Shown here: piece after piece, positions 47,201-57,499 of the stretch
How the letters are laid out: each line of letters begins with the position of its first letter
Numbering within the stretch: the stretch's first letter is position 1
From: Liquidambar formosana
Lineage: Eukaryota > Streptophyta > Magnoliopsida > Saxifragales > Altingiaceae
Length of the DNA: 64,000 nucleotides
Reading direction: 5' to 3'
Assembly (NCBI GenBank): GCA_039720395.1
Contig: CM077832.1
Span: 13,582,966-13,646,965, forward strand
The notes under the pieces: generated by a model
What the model was told of the DNA's origin: nothing
Databases searched by the model: none
What the model saw: only the letters and a program-made list of their open reading frames with translations
Made by a program: the position numbers and the translations under genes

Positions 47201-50200
47201 CAAACGACCTAAATTTTAGGAAGTGTATATTGCGTATGCAGCACTTTTGGTGCGTATGCATGTTAAGTAGTTGCGTACGCAGTGAAAGTTTTAAGGAAAC
47301 CTTGACCCGGGATTTCTTGCCTTCCAATTAACCTCTTTTTTAGGAAAACATATTATGGTATGTTTAGGAGACCCAAATTTCGGGGGAAAATGGAGAGAAA
47401 CCCTAATTGAACTTCTTATTACCTATATATACCCTGCTATAAACCTGCAAAAAGGGGGACTTTTGGAGAGGGGGGAGACCTTTGATTTTTGACTTTGGCT
47501 AGGAGGGAAAACCCTAGAGAGAAAAATAGAGCAAAGAGGCAAAAGAGACGGCTGCAATTCCGGAGGTTCATAAGGAAGGATTCTAAAGGAAAGCAAGTGC
47601 ATAACTCTGAGGGTAACATCAATAAGTTGGCTTTATGATTTATTTGTTTAGCATGATGATTTATATTTGATAGAATAATATTATCACCATGGATACTATG
47701 TTTATCGTGCATGCTTAGTTAATATTTCATATGGTAGCAAAGTATGATAATGATAACTGTGTGGAAATATCTTTGAACCGAGGTTCCAACTCGGGATAGG
47801 AATCTCAAACCGGAAACACTGACACGTGGCAAAGGCCGCTCAACTAGGCCAGCTGCAACGCACGTGATTCATCTCCCATGATCCAGTTCGGGCCAAAGAG
47901 TTAAACCACGATATTCGACACGTGGGTAATACCACGCGATGGGATCTGCTGCAAACCACGTGACCTCTCAGCTCGGGACCTTACTTTCACCTCGGGACAT
48001 CTGTCCTATGACTCATATTATAGTCCAAACCCTACTACAGTCCAAAACTGTCACAGCAGCTGTAATTCCTGACACAGCGGTTCTTAGGAATCATGGTTCC
48101 ACCCCAACCACGATTAACAAACCATGGTCAGACGGTTATTGGTAAACCATGGTCAGATCTGACCTAACCAAGGCAGTTACCTGATCTCACATGGTCAGTC
48201 CGTACAAGTGGGTATAAAAAGAATACGATACAGCCAAATGTGGTAAGCTACAGTACCCTAATGCTCTGAGATTCATCTTCTTCCTTGCCTCATTCTCCCC
48301 AACATAGTTTTCTGACTTAAGCTTTGGAGAGGGCACGGCCAAAACCCACCTTGGCCTACCCTCTGACCCATTTTCCAAGCTTGTGATTGCAGGTCCAGGC
48401 GAGGGAGCAAGCTCCATTATCAACACTTAGTTCGGGGAGTAGAAAATACCCCGTACAATAACATATCATCACATAGTGGACTCTCTTCATGAGAAAACCT
48501 AGGATTCCATGCATATTTCTGCATAAGTTTCATGTAGTGGATTCTCTATGGAGGAGAAATTAGGGTTTCATTATGTGGTAATTTACTAGTATGTAGGTTT
48601 GTTTTGTTTTAGCATGAAAACAATTTTTGGACATAAATCTGTGGAAGGTCACGTGTATACCCTTTCATGGTATATAGGTGAGGCTACAAAATCTGACATA
48701 AATCGCCAACTAGTGCATACGCAATGGTTATATTGCGTACGCATCATATTTTATGCATATGCAGTAACATAGTCACGTATGCACCGAAAATGCAGGCAGA
48801 CAGTTTCTCTCTTTACTGTATTTATTCTGATATTTGGTTAATTTGTATTTTCGTTTCTTTATGTTTATTTTGTACCTTTAGCTCAATCATATCATCATGA
48901 TTTGCGTGCTATTGTGGTTGAATAAGTAGGGTTAATTCTAGTTAGACATTTAGATTAATTAAAGCCATCAATCATGTGTGGGGGCGATTCTGACTAGGCA
49001 CAGTTGGGTGCCTAACACCTTCCCAGCGGCATACCCTAGCTCTGAACCCAAATCTCTGGTTATGACGAGCTAGCCCTTGCTAAGGTTCACTCGTTCCCAA
49101 TTTTGGGTGACGACTCCTCTCCGTGTTAGTCCTTTAAGGCTAATGCGTATTCTTGAGCTATGTGGTAATTAGGGCATGGCGCTCACACATAGCCTAACAA
49201 TCTCCATAACAAGCATGGCAAACAGTTACCCAAACCACTGTTTGAGCCTGACCATGGTCAGCCAACCCTAATTAGACGGCTATAGGCCTAACTTGAGTTA
49301 GAATTAACCTAACCAAAGTCTTTATCTAACCAAACCGTGGTTAGATCTACATCCTACTAGACATAGAACAGTACCAAGGCTAATCAAGGTATGTTGCACA
49401 ATAACCATGCATAGTCCATTTCCTCTCTTTCTCTTTCTAAAACAAGTCACTTGACTTAAGCATTGGAGAGGTTTTGGCCAGACACACTCCGATCGCCCTC
49501 TGACGAGTGATTTTGTTGATTACAGGTCATTCAATTGGTGAAGGAGCTCCGTCCATTCACTACATTTCCACAGTCAGATTTTATCTCCATACACATCTTA
49601 TGTGTCAAAAGTGGATAGGTGAATATGGAGTTCAGTATAGAAAAATGCGAAACTACCACATATGAGTGAGTTGAGAAATATGGATGAATTAGATGAGTGA
49701 AATAGCACAACTCATAACATCAAGAAAGAAAATACCTACTTCGAGAATTCCTCCACACGTGTTTAGATAAGTCCCATTTGCACATAAGTCGAGTTTGAAC
49801 TTTCACACATACCACCGTGTTAAACACGGAAATTAAAATTTTAAAAAAGACGGACGAACTCTCCAAGAGTGGAACTCAAAAAACGAAATGTTCAACAATT
49901 GCGTACCGACATTTGAAGGGCCTATATATTGGACATGGGAATACCTCCATGAACTAAACTAAGGACGACATAAAAGGGGTGTCAATTTTTGACGGTGAAA
50001 GAGCTCACGGGCTCACGGGACATAATCCTAGCTACGACTTTAATTTTCTCTAACTTCTGGGTTCATCCTTGGGGGCAATAGGCTAAGACACGAGCAAAAT
50101 CATCTTCAAAAGATGAAGGAAATGGACAATAATATTCGTTCTACCTTAAGAAGTTGAAATTGATCGAATATAGCCTCTAATAGATGGCTTGTTCAATCAG

Positions 50201-51266
50201 TAAAATAATCACTGAAGTTAGTAATACCCAGCGTGGAGGTGTTTGGAGAAAAGAATATTGGATCCAAATGAAGGATATTCTCACTAATTCCAGGGAAAAG
50301 TTAGTCCTCGATCGGCCTGCAATTTGGTCATCCCGGAACCTTAATTTGTGTCCAGTTTGGAACGGCCGTGAAGCGAAGGATAAGCATGGACAAGAACAAA
50401 AGCCAGGCAACGATCTCGGGGGCACTGGTACCCAATGACTCAAAACATCCACTACATGATATAGCCCAATATATAACAAGAAAAATGGACATACCTGTTG
50501 CGGACGGAGTACCTCCACACGTATTTACATAAGTCCCATTTGAGCAATAACAAATGAATGCCCTGGTAGTCTGGTTGTAGCCGCACTGCCCATTGGAATT
50601 GGCACATTGGGTACACAAATCATTATTTGCAGACCACTGTAAGTCAAAACCACCATCAATAGCTGCAGTTAGATCTGTTCTTCCTGTAGCTACATTGCTC
50701 ATTAGAGTCTGAGCTGCTGTTTGGGAAATTTGTACAATGACTCTGTTCTGGCATGTCCCCGAGGTAGAACTCGAAGCCGCCTCAAAGTAACCTGTCGTAG
50801 TGGTACCGTTTGTGTTGCAAGTAAACATAGCAGCAGTAACTGCTAACCCTGTCGGGCAACCATAGTATAGCGTCAGGTTTTGAACCGTCGAACTATAACT
50901 TAAAAGGTAGAAATTCAAAGTGGTGTTAACGAGGTACGGGGGACAATAATTGTCCCAGTAATCCGCTCTAGCCACTGTGAGAGTCTGTGATGTGTTGTCG
51001 ATGCTAAGGACGCGGTAGTTGGTTGTCCCACTTGTAATCTGAGGGGCATCACCCTCGCAATTAAGCTCAAACCCCGGGTAGCCACAGTTTTCCGGCCGGC
51101 CTCCTCCCCAAAAGGGATAACTGATATTGATGTTGGCGCACCGATAGGAGCTGCTGCAGTTTTGGTAATACTCCTCGCCGACACACAAAGACGCCGGAAC
51201 TTGGATCAAGATGAAGATACCGATCACGAAGAACGGAAACATAGTTGGTAACAGAGGGGGACGCAT
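35205..51266 (-). CDS. LRK10L: RLK-3: LRK10L-type receptor-like kinase, 641 aa, with a 13.2-kb first intron
   Basis: Exons on the minus strand are 51266-50495 (ectodomain), 37290-37249 (42 bp) and 36316-35205 (TM and kinase). They sum to 1926 bases, 642 codons, with both junctions in phase 1 as in RLK-1. A signal peptide (about 1-28) precedes a WAK galacturonan-binding type domain ([27 protein letters not shown]) and a WAK-associated tail ([24 protein letters not shown]). The TM helix follows exon 2. The kinase has [11 protein letters not shown], Lys364 in [14 protein letters not shown] (Asp463, non-RD), DFGLAK (Asp481) and APE. Intron 1 (37291-50494) contains element A and several MITEs. That the two halves are one transcript is inferred from matching phase, intact frames and absence of any other partner exon; they could also be separated remains of two genes. 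Confidence 0.82.
36392..36734. mobile_element. Tourist-like (PIF/Harbinger) MITE in intron 2 of RLK-3
   Basis: 343 bp with ends GGCTGTGTTTG and CAAATGCAGCC, flanked by the 3-bp duplication TAA (36389-36391, 36735-36737). The interior is rich in GGAATGGAATGG and its inverse CCATTCCATTCC. The TAA duplication and termini are typical of Tourist elements. Confidence 0.8.
38385..38960. repeat. Short tandem repeat interrupted by a MITE
   Basis: Units of about 55 bp (AATTTATATAGACAATAGTAA, then TTTACTATTGTGTG) occur at 38385-38516 and continue at 38877-38960. The 38517-38876 MITE inserted within the array. Confidence 0.7.
38517..38876. mobile_element. Mutator-type MITE
   Basis: 360 bp. The left end GGATAAATTGCAGATAACCC and right end GGTTTTTGGTTATTTACCC are imperfect inverted copies. 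The 9-bp duplication AAAAATTTA lies at 38508-38516 and 38877-38885. A run of ten G follows the left end. Confidence 0.7.
40543..41251 (+). repeat. 5' LTR of element A
   Basis: 709 bp, from TATGTGGGAAATATC (its first G mutated relative to the right copy TGTGTGAGAAATATC) to CTTTGTACA. The block ACTTAAGCATTAGAGAGG also occurs in the related solo LTR at 47758-48457. Confidence 0.8.
41252..42430 (+). pseudogene. Gag remnant of element A
   Basis: [12 protein letters not shown] near 41305 aligns with the gag leader of element B (TRSGTNFTRV). An Arg/His-rich segment (41615-41929) matches its basic region. Near 42230 [10 protein letters not shown] matches the gag core LCKIFPMSLG, and SLYEV near 42390 matches NLYEL. 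Stops and frame changes are frequent. Confidence 0.7.
42440..42700 (+). pseudogene. Integrase C-terminal remnant of element A
   Basis: RRERTQI then MASCQEELQ matches element B pol near its C-terminus (RRERARIKMASHQQELK). The text that follows aligns loosely with the chromodomain-like tail. It directly follows the gag remnant, which marks the deletion junction near 42430-42445. Confidence 0.65.
42825..43190 (+). repeat. 60-bp tandem array in element A
   Basis: About five to six copies of a unit of about 60 bp are built from two half-units, GCCTAAGAATGGGCTCAATTT and GCCTAAGAATGGGCC(T)GAGC. The same GCCTAAGAATGGGC core, in the same orientation relative to gag, forms the array of element B. Confidence 0.85.
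43450..45841 (-). pseudogene. Degenerate antisense gene of element A
   Basis: Minus strand, homologous to the antisense gene of element B. It starts at 45841 with [20 protein letters not shown] (compare MSSFYDIRGNPAKVTEFKAL) and includes [18 protein letters not shown] (45271-45534; compare KKPFVTHIPDSNLGAH). A charged, coiled-coil-like part lies at about 43680-44170. Stops and frame changes interrupt it. Confidence 0.7.
47758..48457 (+). mobile_element. Solo LTR of the element B family nested in the Ogre-like LTR
   Basis: 700 bp from TGTGTGGAAATATC to CCCCGTACA with the duplication ATAAC at 47753-47757 and 48458-48462. It aligns with the reverse complement of the element B LTR (52945-53555), but holds an extra block of about 95 bp (around 48298-48395) missing from both element B LTRs. 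A TATA box is visible at 48213-48219. Confidence 0.85.
48213..48219 (+). promoter_or_regulatory. TATA box of the solo LTR
   Basis: TATAAAA within GTGGGTATAAAAAGAATACG. The same motif occurs in the element B LTR on the minus strand (near 53091-53102), supporting it as the LTR promoter. Confidence 0.6.
49599..50494. other. 5' part of RLK-3 intron 1 with a copied exon tail
   Basis: 49599-49712 is the right part of the split MITE-2. 49749-49786 repeats the end of RLK-3 exon 1 (minus: CAAATGGGACTTATCTAAAC, encoding [11 protein letters not shown]). The rest shows nothing recognisable. Confidence 0.55.
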
Positions 51267-52512
51267 TTTGTTTTTTTTTAGAGAGAGAGAGATAGAACTA
51301 CAATTTCAGAAGTACATATTTGACAAAACAAACCTGACCAATTCAATAGTCATACCGACTTAGTCAAATTTTCGGAAGCAGAGGGTGAAAAGAGAATAAC
51401 GCGGGTTGAGAGCATCTAGAAAGAATTTCGAAATTTGAGTATGAATGTGTGATTGGCACTTGTTCTTGGATGGGAAATTTTCTGAACCTGGCCGGTACAA
51501 GGATGCGTCTGCTTTTTAAATTGCTGAAAGTGACTGTGTTTCACACCTTTTACAATTGACTGGGTCTCCTAACAATATTCCGAATAGATCGTTCCGGGCA
51601 GGGAGAGAACCCACTTTGGACTGATTTTAGGGTGGCTTAGTTTGACTAATTAGGCATGATATTCTGGTGTGAGCCAATGGACTTGGGCTCTAGCGGCATG
51701 TCTCATTTTAATAAGGGTATGTGGTTTGTGAAAGTTTTTGTTTTGATTCTGTGTAGGTGTTTGTGGGTATGTATTCTCTTTTTTTTTTAAATAAAAAAAA
51801 TATATATATATAAGAAAGTAGCAGTGAATCCTGGGCAAGATATACGGCCATGCTATAATTGAGTGCAATTATCATAGTATCTTCATTGCCACATGTGATT
51901 TACCACCAAAATAAAAAAATAAAAATCCTTTAGAATTCATACCCAGAACTTAGTTGTCATAATCGGTAGCTGTTTTCAGGCCCAGATCGATCATTGTTTG
52001 TGATTTCCAGTTTGGCAGGTGAAGCCAGTGCAATACTAGTCTTGTTAAACCTTCTTAATTGGTTTCATTATTAATAATTAGTTAGAGAAGTCTACAAGCC
52101 ATTTCACAGAAAAGAGTAAAGCGTTTATTTTACGTTTGCTAGACTAAACTCTTTAGTCAACTACACCACACCATACTTATTCTCAATGAAAAGCTGTATT
52201 TTACGTTTGCTAGACTAGCAGAGCACCTTCCTTTCTACTCTTTTCTTTTATTACAAGTTGGTGAGTGCCTTCTTTTCTAATTCTTGCTTTCATTACCAGT
52301 TCCATTATTGTTAATTATAGAGAATGTTATATGAATAAATTTTGTATTCAGGGTGGGTCTAAATCCACACATTTTTTTGGCTAAATCCACACCTCCATGA
52401 GTAAAATTGAAGAAAGATGTGTGAAAATAAGAGGCCAATTATGAAGATTCATGAGTAGATATCCTTGGAGAAAACAAGAAGGTAGACTCACACACAAACC
52501 ATGTGCTGCTTG
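51267..52512. other. Upstream region of RLK-3
   Basis: Putative promoter and 5' UTR of RLK-3 on the minus strand; a GAGAGA run lies just upstream of the start codon (51280-51292). No other gene is visible. Part of 52350-52440 resembles the small MITE at 31025-31144. Confidence 0.5.
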
Positions 52513-52779
52513 TAGGGGTGTAAATGAGCCGAGTACTAGGTTGCTCAAGCTCGTCTTGTTAAACTAACGAGCTCAAAAGTAAAGCTTGAGTTCGACTCAT
52601 TTGGATTATAAACGAGCTTGAACAAGCTTTTAATCGAGCCGAGTTCAAGTAGTACTTTAAATAAGCTTTAAAATGATACTCGAGTTCAGCTCGTTTATCT
52701 CACAAGTGAGTTCGAATGAGCTTTTTATCAAGCCGATTTCAACTTAAGCTCGAGTAGCTTGACTTGTTTTACAGCCCTA
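52513..52779. mobile_element. hAT-type MITE (TAGGGGTGTAAA termini)
   Basis: 267 bp with left end TAGGGGTGTAAATGAGCCG and right end TTTTACAGCCCTA, and the 8-bp duplication GCTGCTTG at 52505-52512 and 52780-52787. The interior repeats GAGCTCG and CTCGAG motifs. Confidence 0.8.
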
Positions 52780-52944
52780 GCTGCTTGTGTCTTTATATAG
52801 ATTAGATTGTGAATATGTAAGGTAATTTCGTATTTAGTATGTTAGCCAATATGGGTTATAATGTTTTTTCTTCTTCTCTTTTTCTTTAAAAAATTTATAA
52901 AAAAAAAAAACACAGTGAAACACATCAAAGAATGAAATAGTAAC

Positions 52945-53555
52945 TGTACGGGGTGAAAATCTGCTCCCCGAACTACGTGTTGATGATGGAGCTTGCTCCC
53001 TCGCCTGGACCGGGGAGAATGAGGCAAGGAAGAAGATGAATCTTCGAGAATTAGGGTACTGTAGCTTACCAAATTAGGCTGTATCGTATTCTTTTTATAC
53101 CCACCTGTACGGACTGACCATGTGAGGTCAGGTAACTGCTTTGGTTAGGTCAGATCTGACCATGGTTTACCCATAACCGCCTGACCATAGTTTGTTGATC
53201 ATGGTTGGCCATGGAACCATGGTTTCTAGTAACCGCTGTGTCAGGAATTACAGCTGCTGGGACAGTTTTGGACTGTAGTAGGATTTGGATCGTAGTGTGA
53301 GTCATCGGACAAGTGTCCCGAGGTGAAAATCAGGTCCCGAGCTGTAAGATCGCGTGCTTTGCAGCAGATCCTAACGTACAGTACTATCCATGTGTCAAGT
53401 GAAGTGATTTAACCCCTTGCCCCGAGCTGGATCGTAGGAGGTGAATCACGTAAGTTGTGGTTAGCCTGGATGAACAGTCTTCGCCACGTGTCAGCGTTTC
53501 AGGTATAATCCTTCCATCCCGAGCTGAAACCTCGGTTCAGAGATATTTCCACACA
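52945..53555 (-). repeat. 3' LTR of element B
   Basis: 611 bp, TGTGTGGAAATATC to CCCCGTACA in minus orientation, with the LTR TATA motif near 53091-53102. It matches the start of the right LTR at 63875-64000. Confidence 0.88.
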
Positions 53556-54512
53556 ATTTGCCCCAAATTATGACATTCCCGAGTTGGGACTTGTCATAAT
53601 TTTGTTTTGCTAAGTGTTTTTCCCTGTGCCCCTATGCCGCTTGGCATTCTAGGGCTTACCTGGCAAAGAGGCGGTTAAGCCTTTCCATATTCCAAGGCGC
53701 TGACGTCATGTGCCTTGGAACCGTACGATCTGCATTTAATGCTCCAGAAGCATTATGTCTTTGGAGGGAAACAAATCACTGCTCACTTTATCTCCTGCAT
53801 TCTCTCTCTACTCTTTGCCTTTTCTCTCTGCATTCTGTTCTCCGTTTTCTCTCTCTATTTTCTTTGCTCTTGCCTTCTGTCTTCTCCAAGAAAACACCGT
53901 ATTCTCCACCGGAATCCACTGTCTACGCCGTTCGCTTGTGGGAGAAGATCCGTTCTGCTCTCCTTCGTTGCCTTTGCGAATCGTTTCTCCGGTGCTATTC
54001 TCTGTTGGTGCTCTTCTTGCTCGCTTCACCCTTCCAAGAACAACTTTTGGAGGTTTCAGCACCACGCCGTACAGTTTCTCCGGCGAAACAGCTTTTCTGA
54101 CCACCGCTTGATCTTTGTAAAGGTATAACTGGTTTTTGTTCTTTATTCTTCAATTTGTTCGGTGTATTTTTCTCTTTGCGGTTGTTGGAGATGTTCTTGG
54201 GGTTTGCTTCGTAATCCTAGGGTTTTCCTCTGGTTTTTGGGGCAAATCACCAAGATACAGATTTTCCCGCCTTTTAGGGTTTGAAAAACTCCATCTCGGG
54301 GTAAATTTTAGAAAAAAGATTTTTGGTCTCCTCTTTTGTCTTTTCCCAACACCGAGTTGAGTGTTCCCCGAGCTGACACTTAGAAAAATTTTAGGGTCTG
54401 TCAAGGCAGGGGTAACATACCTGTCAGAACTTGATCATGAAGTTTTAGGTCGGGACATGTTGGCATGGGCTGAGTTATCCCTGGATTTAACCTTCCCCTT
54501 TCATCTTGGCAG
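53556..54512 (+). other. Leader of the antisense gene of element B
   Basis: After the LTR comes a non-coding stretch rich in TCTCTCT. A donor-like AAAG|GTATAAC at 54121-54122 and the acceptor TTGGCAG at 54506-54512, directly before the start codon, suggest a 5' UTR intron. Several short open frames around 53708-54360 show no conserved domain. Confidence 0.5.
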
Positions 54513-57192
54513 ATGTCTTCTTTTTATGACATTAGGGGGAACCCTGCAAAGGTAACAGAGTTTAAGGCCTTATACGGCTTTGAAGACGGGAAGTTTAGCT
54601 TCCACTTTGCTGAGCCCGGGGAGGACGTCTTTAGGTCAGACGCCAAGGATGGCCTCCCCGTTCCCATTGCTGCTTTCATGGAGGGTGGAGTTCGTGTCCC
54701 CTTCCCTGACCTTCTTAATGACTTCCTCCTCTACTGTGGGATAGTCCCGACTCAGCTAGGTCTGAACTCCTTTAGGATCATCTTGGGGGTTCATGTCCTT
54801 AACCAGCTTCTAGGGACTTCTATTGGAGTGCGAGAGATACTCCACCACTACAAAATCTGCACCCTTAAAAACAAACGCGATGTTTACCTCGCCCTCAAGC
54901 GCAGGAAGAAACCCTTTGTCACTCACATCCCGGACTCCAACCTAGGAGCTCACGACATTGTGGTCTTCGTGTACGGGCCTGTGGATGGGACTCTTCCCCC
55001 CGATCCTCCCATCATTCCCCGAGAGAGAAGCTCTAGCTGTAAGAAACCAGTGATGTCATTTTGCTTCTTTCTGTTTTTTATGACCTTGAGTTGAATGTTG
55101 GATTTCATACTGGTACTTATGTCATTTTTCTTTCTAGCAGCTCCTCACGCCAACGAGCCCGCTGACAAGCTGAACAAGGAGGATATCGAGAAACTGCTCG
55201 GGTATCAAGTCAGCCAGCATTGCCGTGCGGCTGAAACCTTGCTCAACTACCACGCGCGGTACCAGACTTGGGGGAAGGCGAGTTACCCTCATTGGGAGCA
55301 GCCTGACGACGAGCTGACCCGCATGGTGGAAGAAGAGGTGGAGAGAGGAGAGCAAGAGGGAGAGGAGGAAGAAGGGATCCGCCTCCGACCTGAAGGGGAG
55401 GGAGCTGAGGAGATTAGGCCCTCCAACAAGACGGCTCGCCGCACCCCCTTCGTGATTGAGAGCTCCAGCTCTGAGGAGACCGTCTCCCAAGCCATGGAGA
55501 GGAGAGGCTCAAATCCCCCCCCCCCCCCGCCAAGAGACAAAGAACAGACTCCAGTAGCCAAAGGACCAAGAAGGACTCTGGGATGAATTTGAGGGCTCTG
55601 GTTGCTGAGAGAAGGGGGGCGGAGAGAGAGGCCCAGGAAAAGAAGGCTGTTGAGCAGAAGCAGCAGCAGCAGCATCAGCAGCAGCAGCAGCAGCGACAGA
55701 AGCAGCAGCAGCAGACTAACAAGACTGCTGCTATTGCTGCTCCTGGCTCAGGTCGGGACGCTGGCAAAAAGCCCACTGACCCCAACAGTGGCAAACTCAT
55801 GTCCAGCGCCATGAGGGGGCAGGACGTGGGCAGGCCCCAGGCGCCCGAAGTTACTGGGAAGGGGAAGGCTCCTCTGGTTCCTCCTACGAAGCCCCGGAAA
55901 CCCTCTACAGTCCCCAAACAGCAACCCGCTGTGCAAGGGTCTGGGCAGGGGGGCGCCAATGCCTCGGCGGCCGGAGATGGGAGCTCCCTTTCCCGCGCTG
56001 AGATGATAGCCAAATTCCCCGAGGTATGTCTTTGCTTTTTTCAATTTCATAATTGTCTCATACTTAAAAATCTATGACAGATTCTGACTAACTTTATGTT
56101 TCATCACATGTCTGCAGTTCCCCGTACCCAAAGATAAGGATGTTACCAGCTCCTTCTCAGCTGAGTACAACTTCAAGCAGCTGAGGAACCCCATGAGGTT
56201 GCCGGCGGACATGGAGCACTTCAGGAAGAAGTCCGCCCTCGACAACCTCCGCTTCGGGTTTACCAGTCTTTACCGAGTAAGTTCCATTTTCTTGTAGTTT
56301 CCATTACTTGCTGTTCAACTCGATCTCTGACTTGCTGACGTCTGTATAGGGCTGCCAACAAATCCTGCTGGCGGGCGACCGCTTCGAAACGGAAGATAAC
56401 AAGTTGCAGCTCGAGCTCGCTAAAGTCCGGAGTGAGTATGACAAGAAACTCGAGGACGCTGAAGCCAACTGTGCTGCGGCTATGTCTCAGCTTCAGAAGG
56501 TGAAGTCTGAATGCGAGACTTTCAAGTCCACAGCCGAGAGTGCCGTCAGCAAACTGGAACTCACGAGGAAGGACTATGCAGATTTGGAGGCCGATCTGAG
56601 GAAGACGAAGGACGCCCAGGACGGGCTGGCCCGGGAGAAGCGCGAGCTGGCGAGTAAGGTCCGGGCTCTTGAGGCTGAGGTTGAGAAGGAGAAGGCCTCC
56701 GTGGAGAAGGCCGTGGCTGAAGAGAGGGAAAGCGTGAAGGCTTCCCTCGTTGGGCAGTTGACCACCGAGCTCAAAGTCACCTACAAATTTGCGTGGGAGA
56801 CCTTGGTCGAGTTGGCATCTGCCCAATTCCCTAGTATTGCCGATATTCCCTTCGAAAAGAGGGATATTCCCTCGGATTACGACCCCAAGGGAGGTGATGT
56901 CGGGGAAGCTGAGATGGAGGTTGCAGGCGGCGATGAGGCCGGGGAGAACAATCCCGAGGTCACGTCCCAGCTTAATGCCACCATTGAAGCCGAGAGGGTC
57001 GTTGACGCCACCAATGACACTTCAGCCGCTGCCAATGGGGACCAACCTGCAAATGCAACGGAAAGCACCACGGAGGCTACCCCTGATCTTCCTCAGACTC
57101 CCGTGGTCCCTCCTGTCTCTACTGATCTCGTCGCGGCTCCCGAGGTCATTGCTCCAGCTGCCGGGAACTCGGGGGAGAATGTAGCTACTTAG
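54513..57192 (+). CDS. Antisense gene of element B: spliced, coiled-coil protein of unknown function
   Basis: Runs opposite to gag-pol. Inferred exons: 54513-55038, 55141-56023, 56118-56276, 56350-57192, with GT-AG junctions that keep frame. Exon 1 encodes a globular part (VPFPDLLNDFLLYCGIVPTQ, VTHIPDSNLGAH) typical of plant transposon-associated proteins. Exon 2 carries an acidic segment, a serine patch, a Gln-rich tract and, after a run of 14 C (55515-55528), a basic KRQR..RTKK segment that may act as a nuclear signal. The frame before the C-run does not continue into the frame after it, so this copy carries a frameshift there. Exon 4 is a long coiled coil (LELAKVRSEYDKKLEDAEAN) ending in an acidic tail. 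Antisense ORFs are known from some Tat elements; their function is not settled. Confidence 0.75.
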
Positions 57193-57499
57193 GTTTTCTC
57201 TTTTGTTTTTTCTTTTTCATTGTTTCTGGCTGAGTGCCCCACTTTGTACAGACTCTTGTAATATTCTTTCAGTTTGAATGGAATACATAATTTTCTTTGT
57301 CGTGTGAATATGTCCATTAATCTTATACTGGCTGTGTGTTTGAATGTGCTATCGGGATAAAATCCCTTGTTGCTGTGGCGAAAATAATTAGACCCAATCT
57401 GACCATGGGCTCCAATTTGCGGAATGATAGACCTGAACACTTGTTGGTCCTTGTATACTTAGACCCATCCCTTGGTATGTTGTTGCGTTGAGCCTGTTC

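Larger units (their letters stand above)
47079..49187. mobile_element. Ogre-like solo LTR nested in the element A LTR
   Basis: Begins TGTAGACACCCCATTTTG and ends GGCATGGCGCTCACA, with the 5-bp duplication CATAG at 47074-47078 and 49188-49192. Without its own insertion it is about 1.4 kb. GTTGGGTGCCTAACACCTTC and the TGTAGACACCCC start recall LTRs of the Ogre group of Tat elements. Internal GCGTATGCA/GCGTACGCA motifs recur. No internal coding region, so it is a solo LTR. Confidence 0.7.
40543..49593 (+). mobile_element. Element A: old deletion derivative of a Tat-lineage Ty3/gypsy retrotransposon
   Basis: The left LTR is 40543-41251 (709 bp). The right LTR is 46755-49593, interrupted by a nested solo LTR. 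CATCT is duplicated at 40538-40542 and 49594-49598. The primer site after the left LTR (ACTGGCTCCGTATGTGGGA) is the type found in element B. Inside, plus-strand traces of gag are followed directly by traces of the integrase C-terminus, so protease, RT, RNase H and most of integrase are gone. A tandem array and a degenerate antisense gene follow, in the same order as in element B. The two LTRs differ at roughly 13-15% of positions by eye, so the insertion is old. It lies in intron 1 of RLK-3, inside a MITE-2 copy. Confidence 0.85.
46755..49593 (+). repeat. 3' LTR of element A, split by a nested insertion
   Basis: LTR sequence runs 46755-47078 and resumes at 49193-49593. It is preceded by a short purine-rich tract (AATTGGGGCA). 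The LTR is homologous to 40543-41251 through both pieces. Confidence 0.8.

Noticed and set aside
56260..56826. 188-codon minus-strand frame opposite the antisense gene
   Set aside because: Leu-rich shadow of the coiled-coil exon on the other strand.
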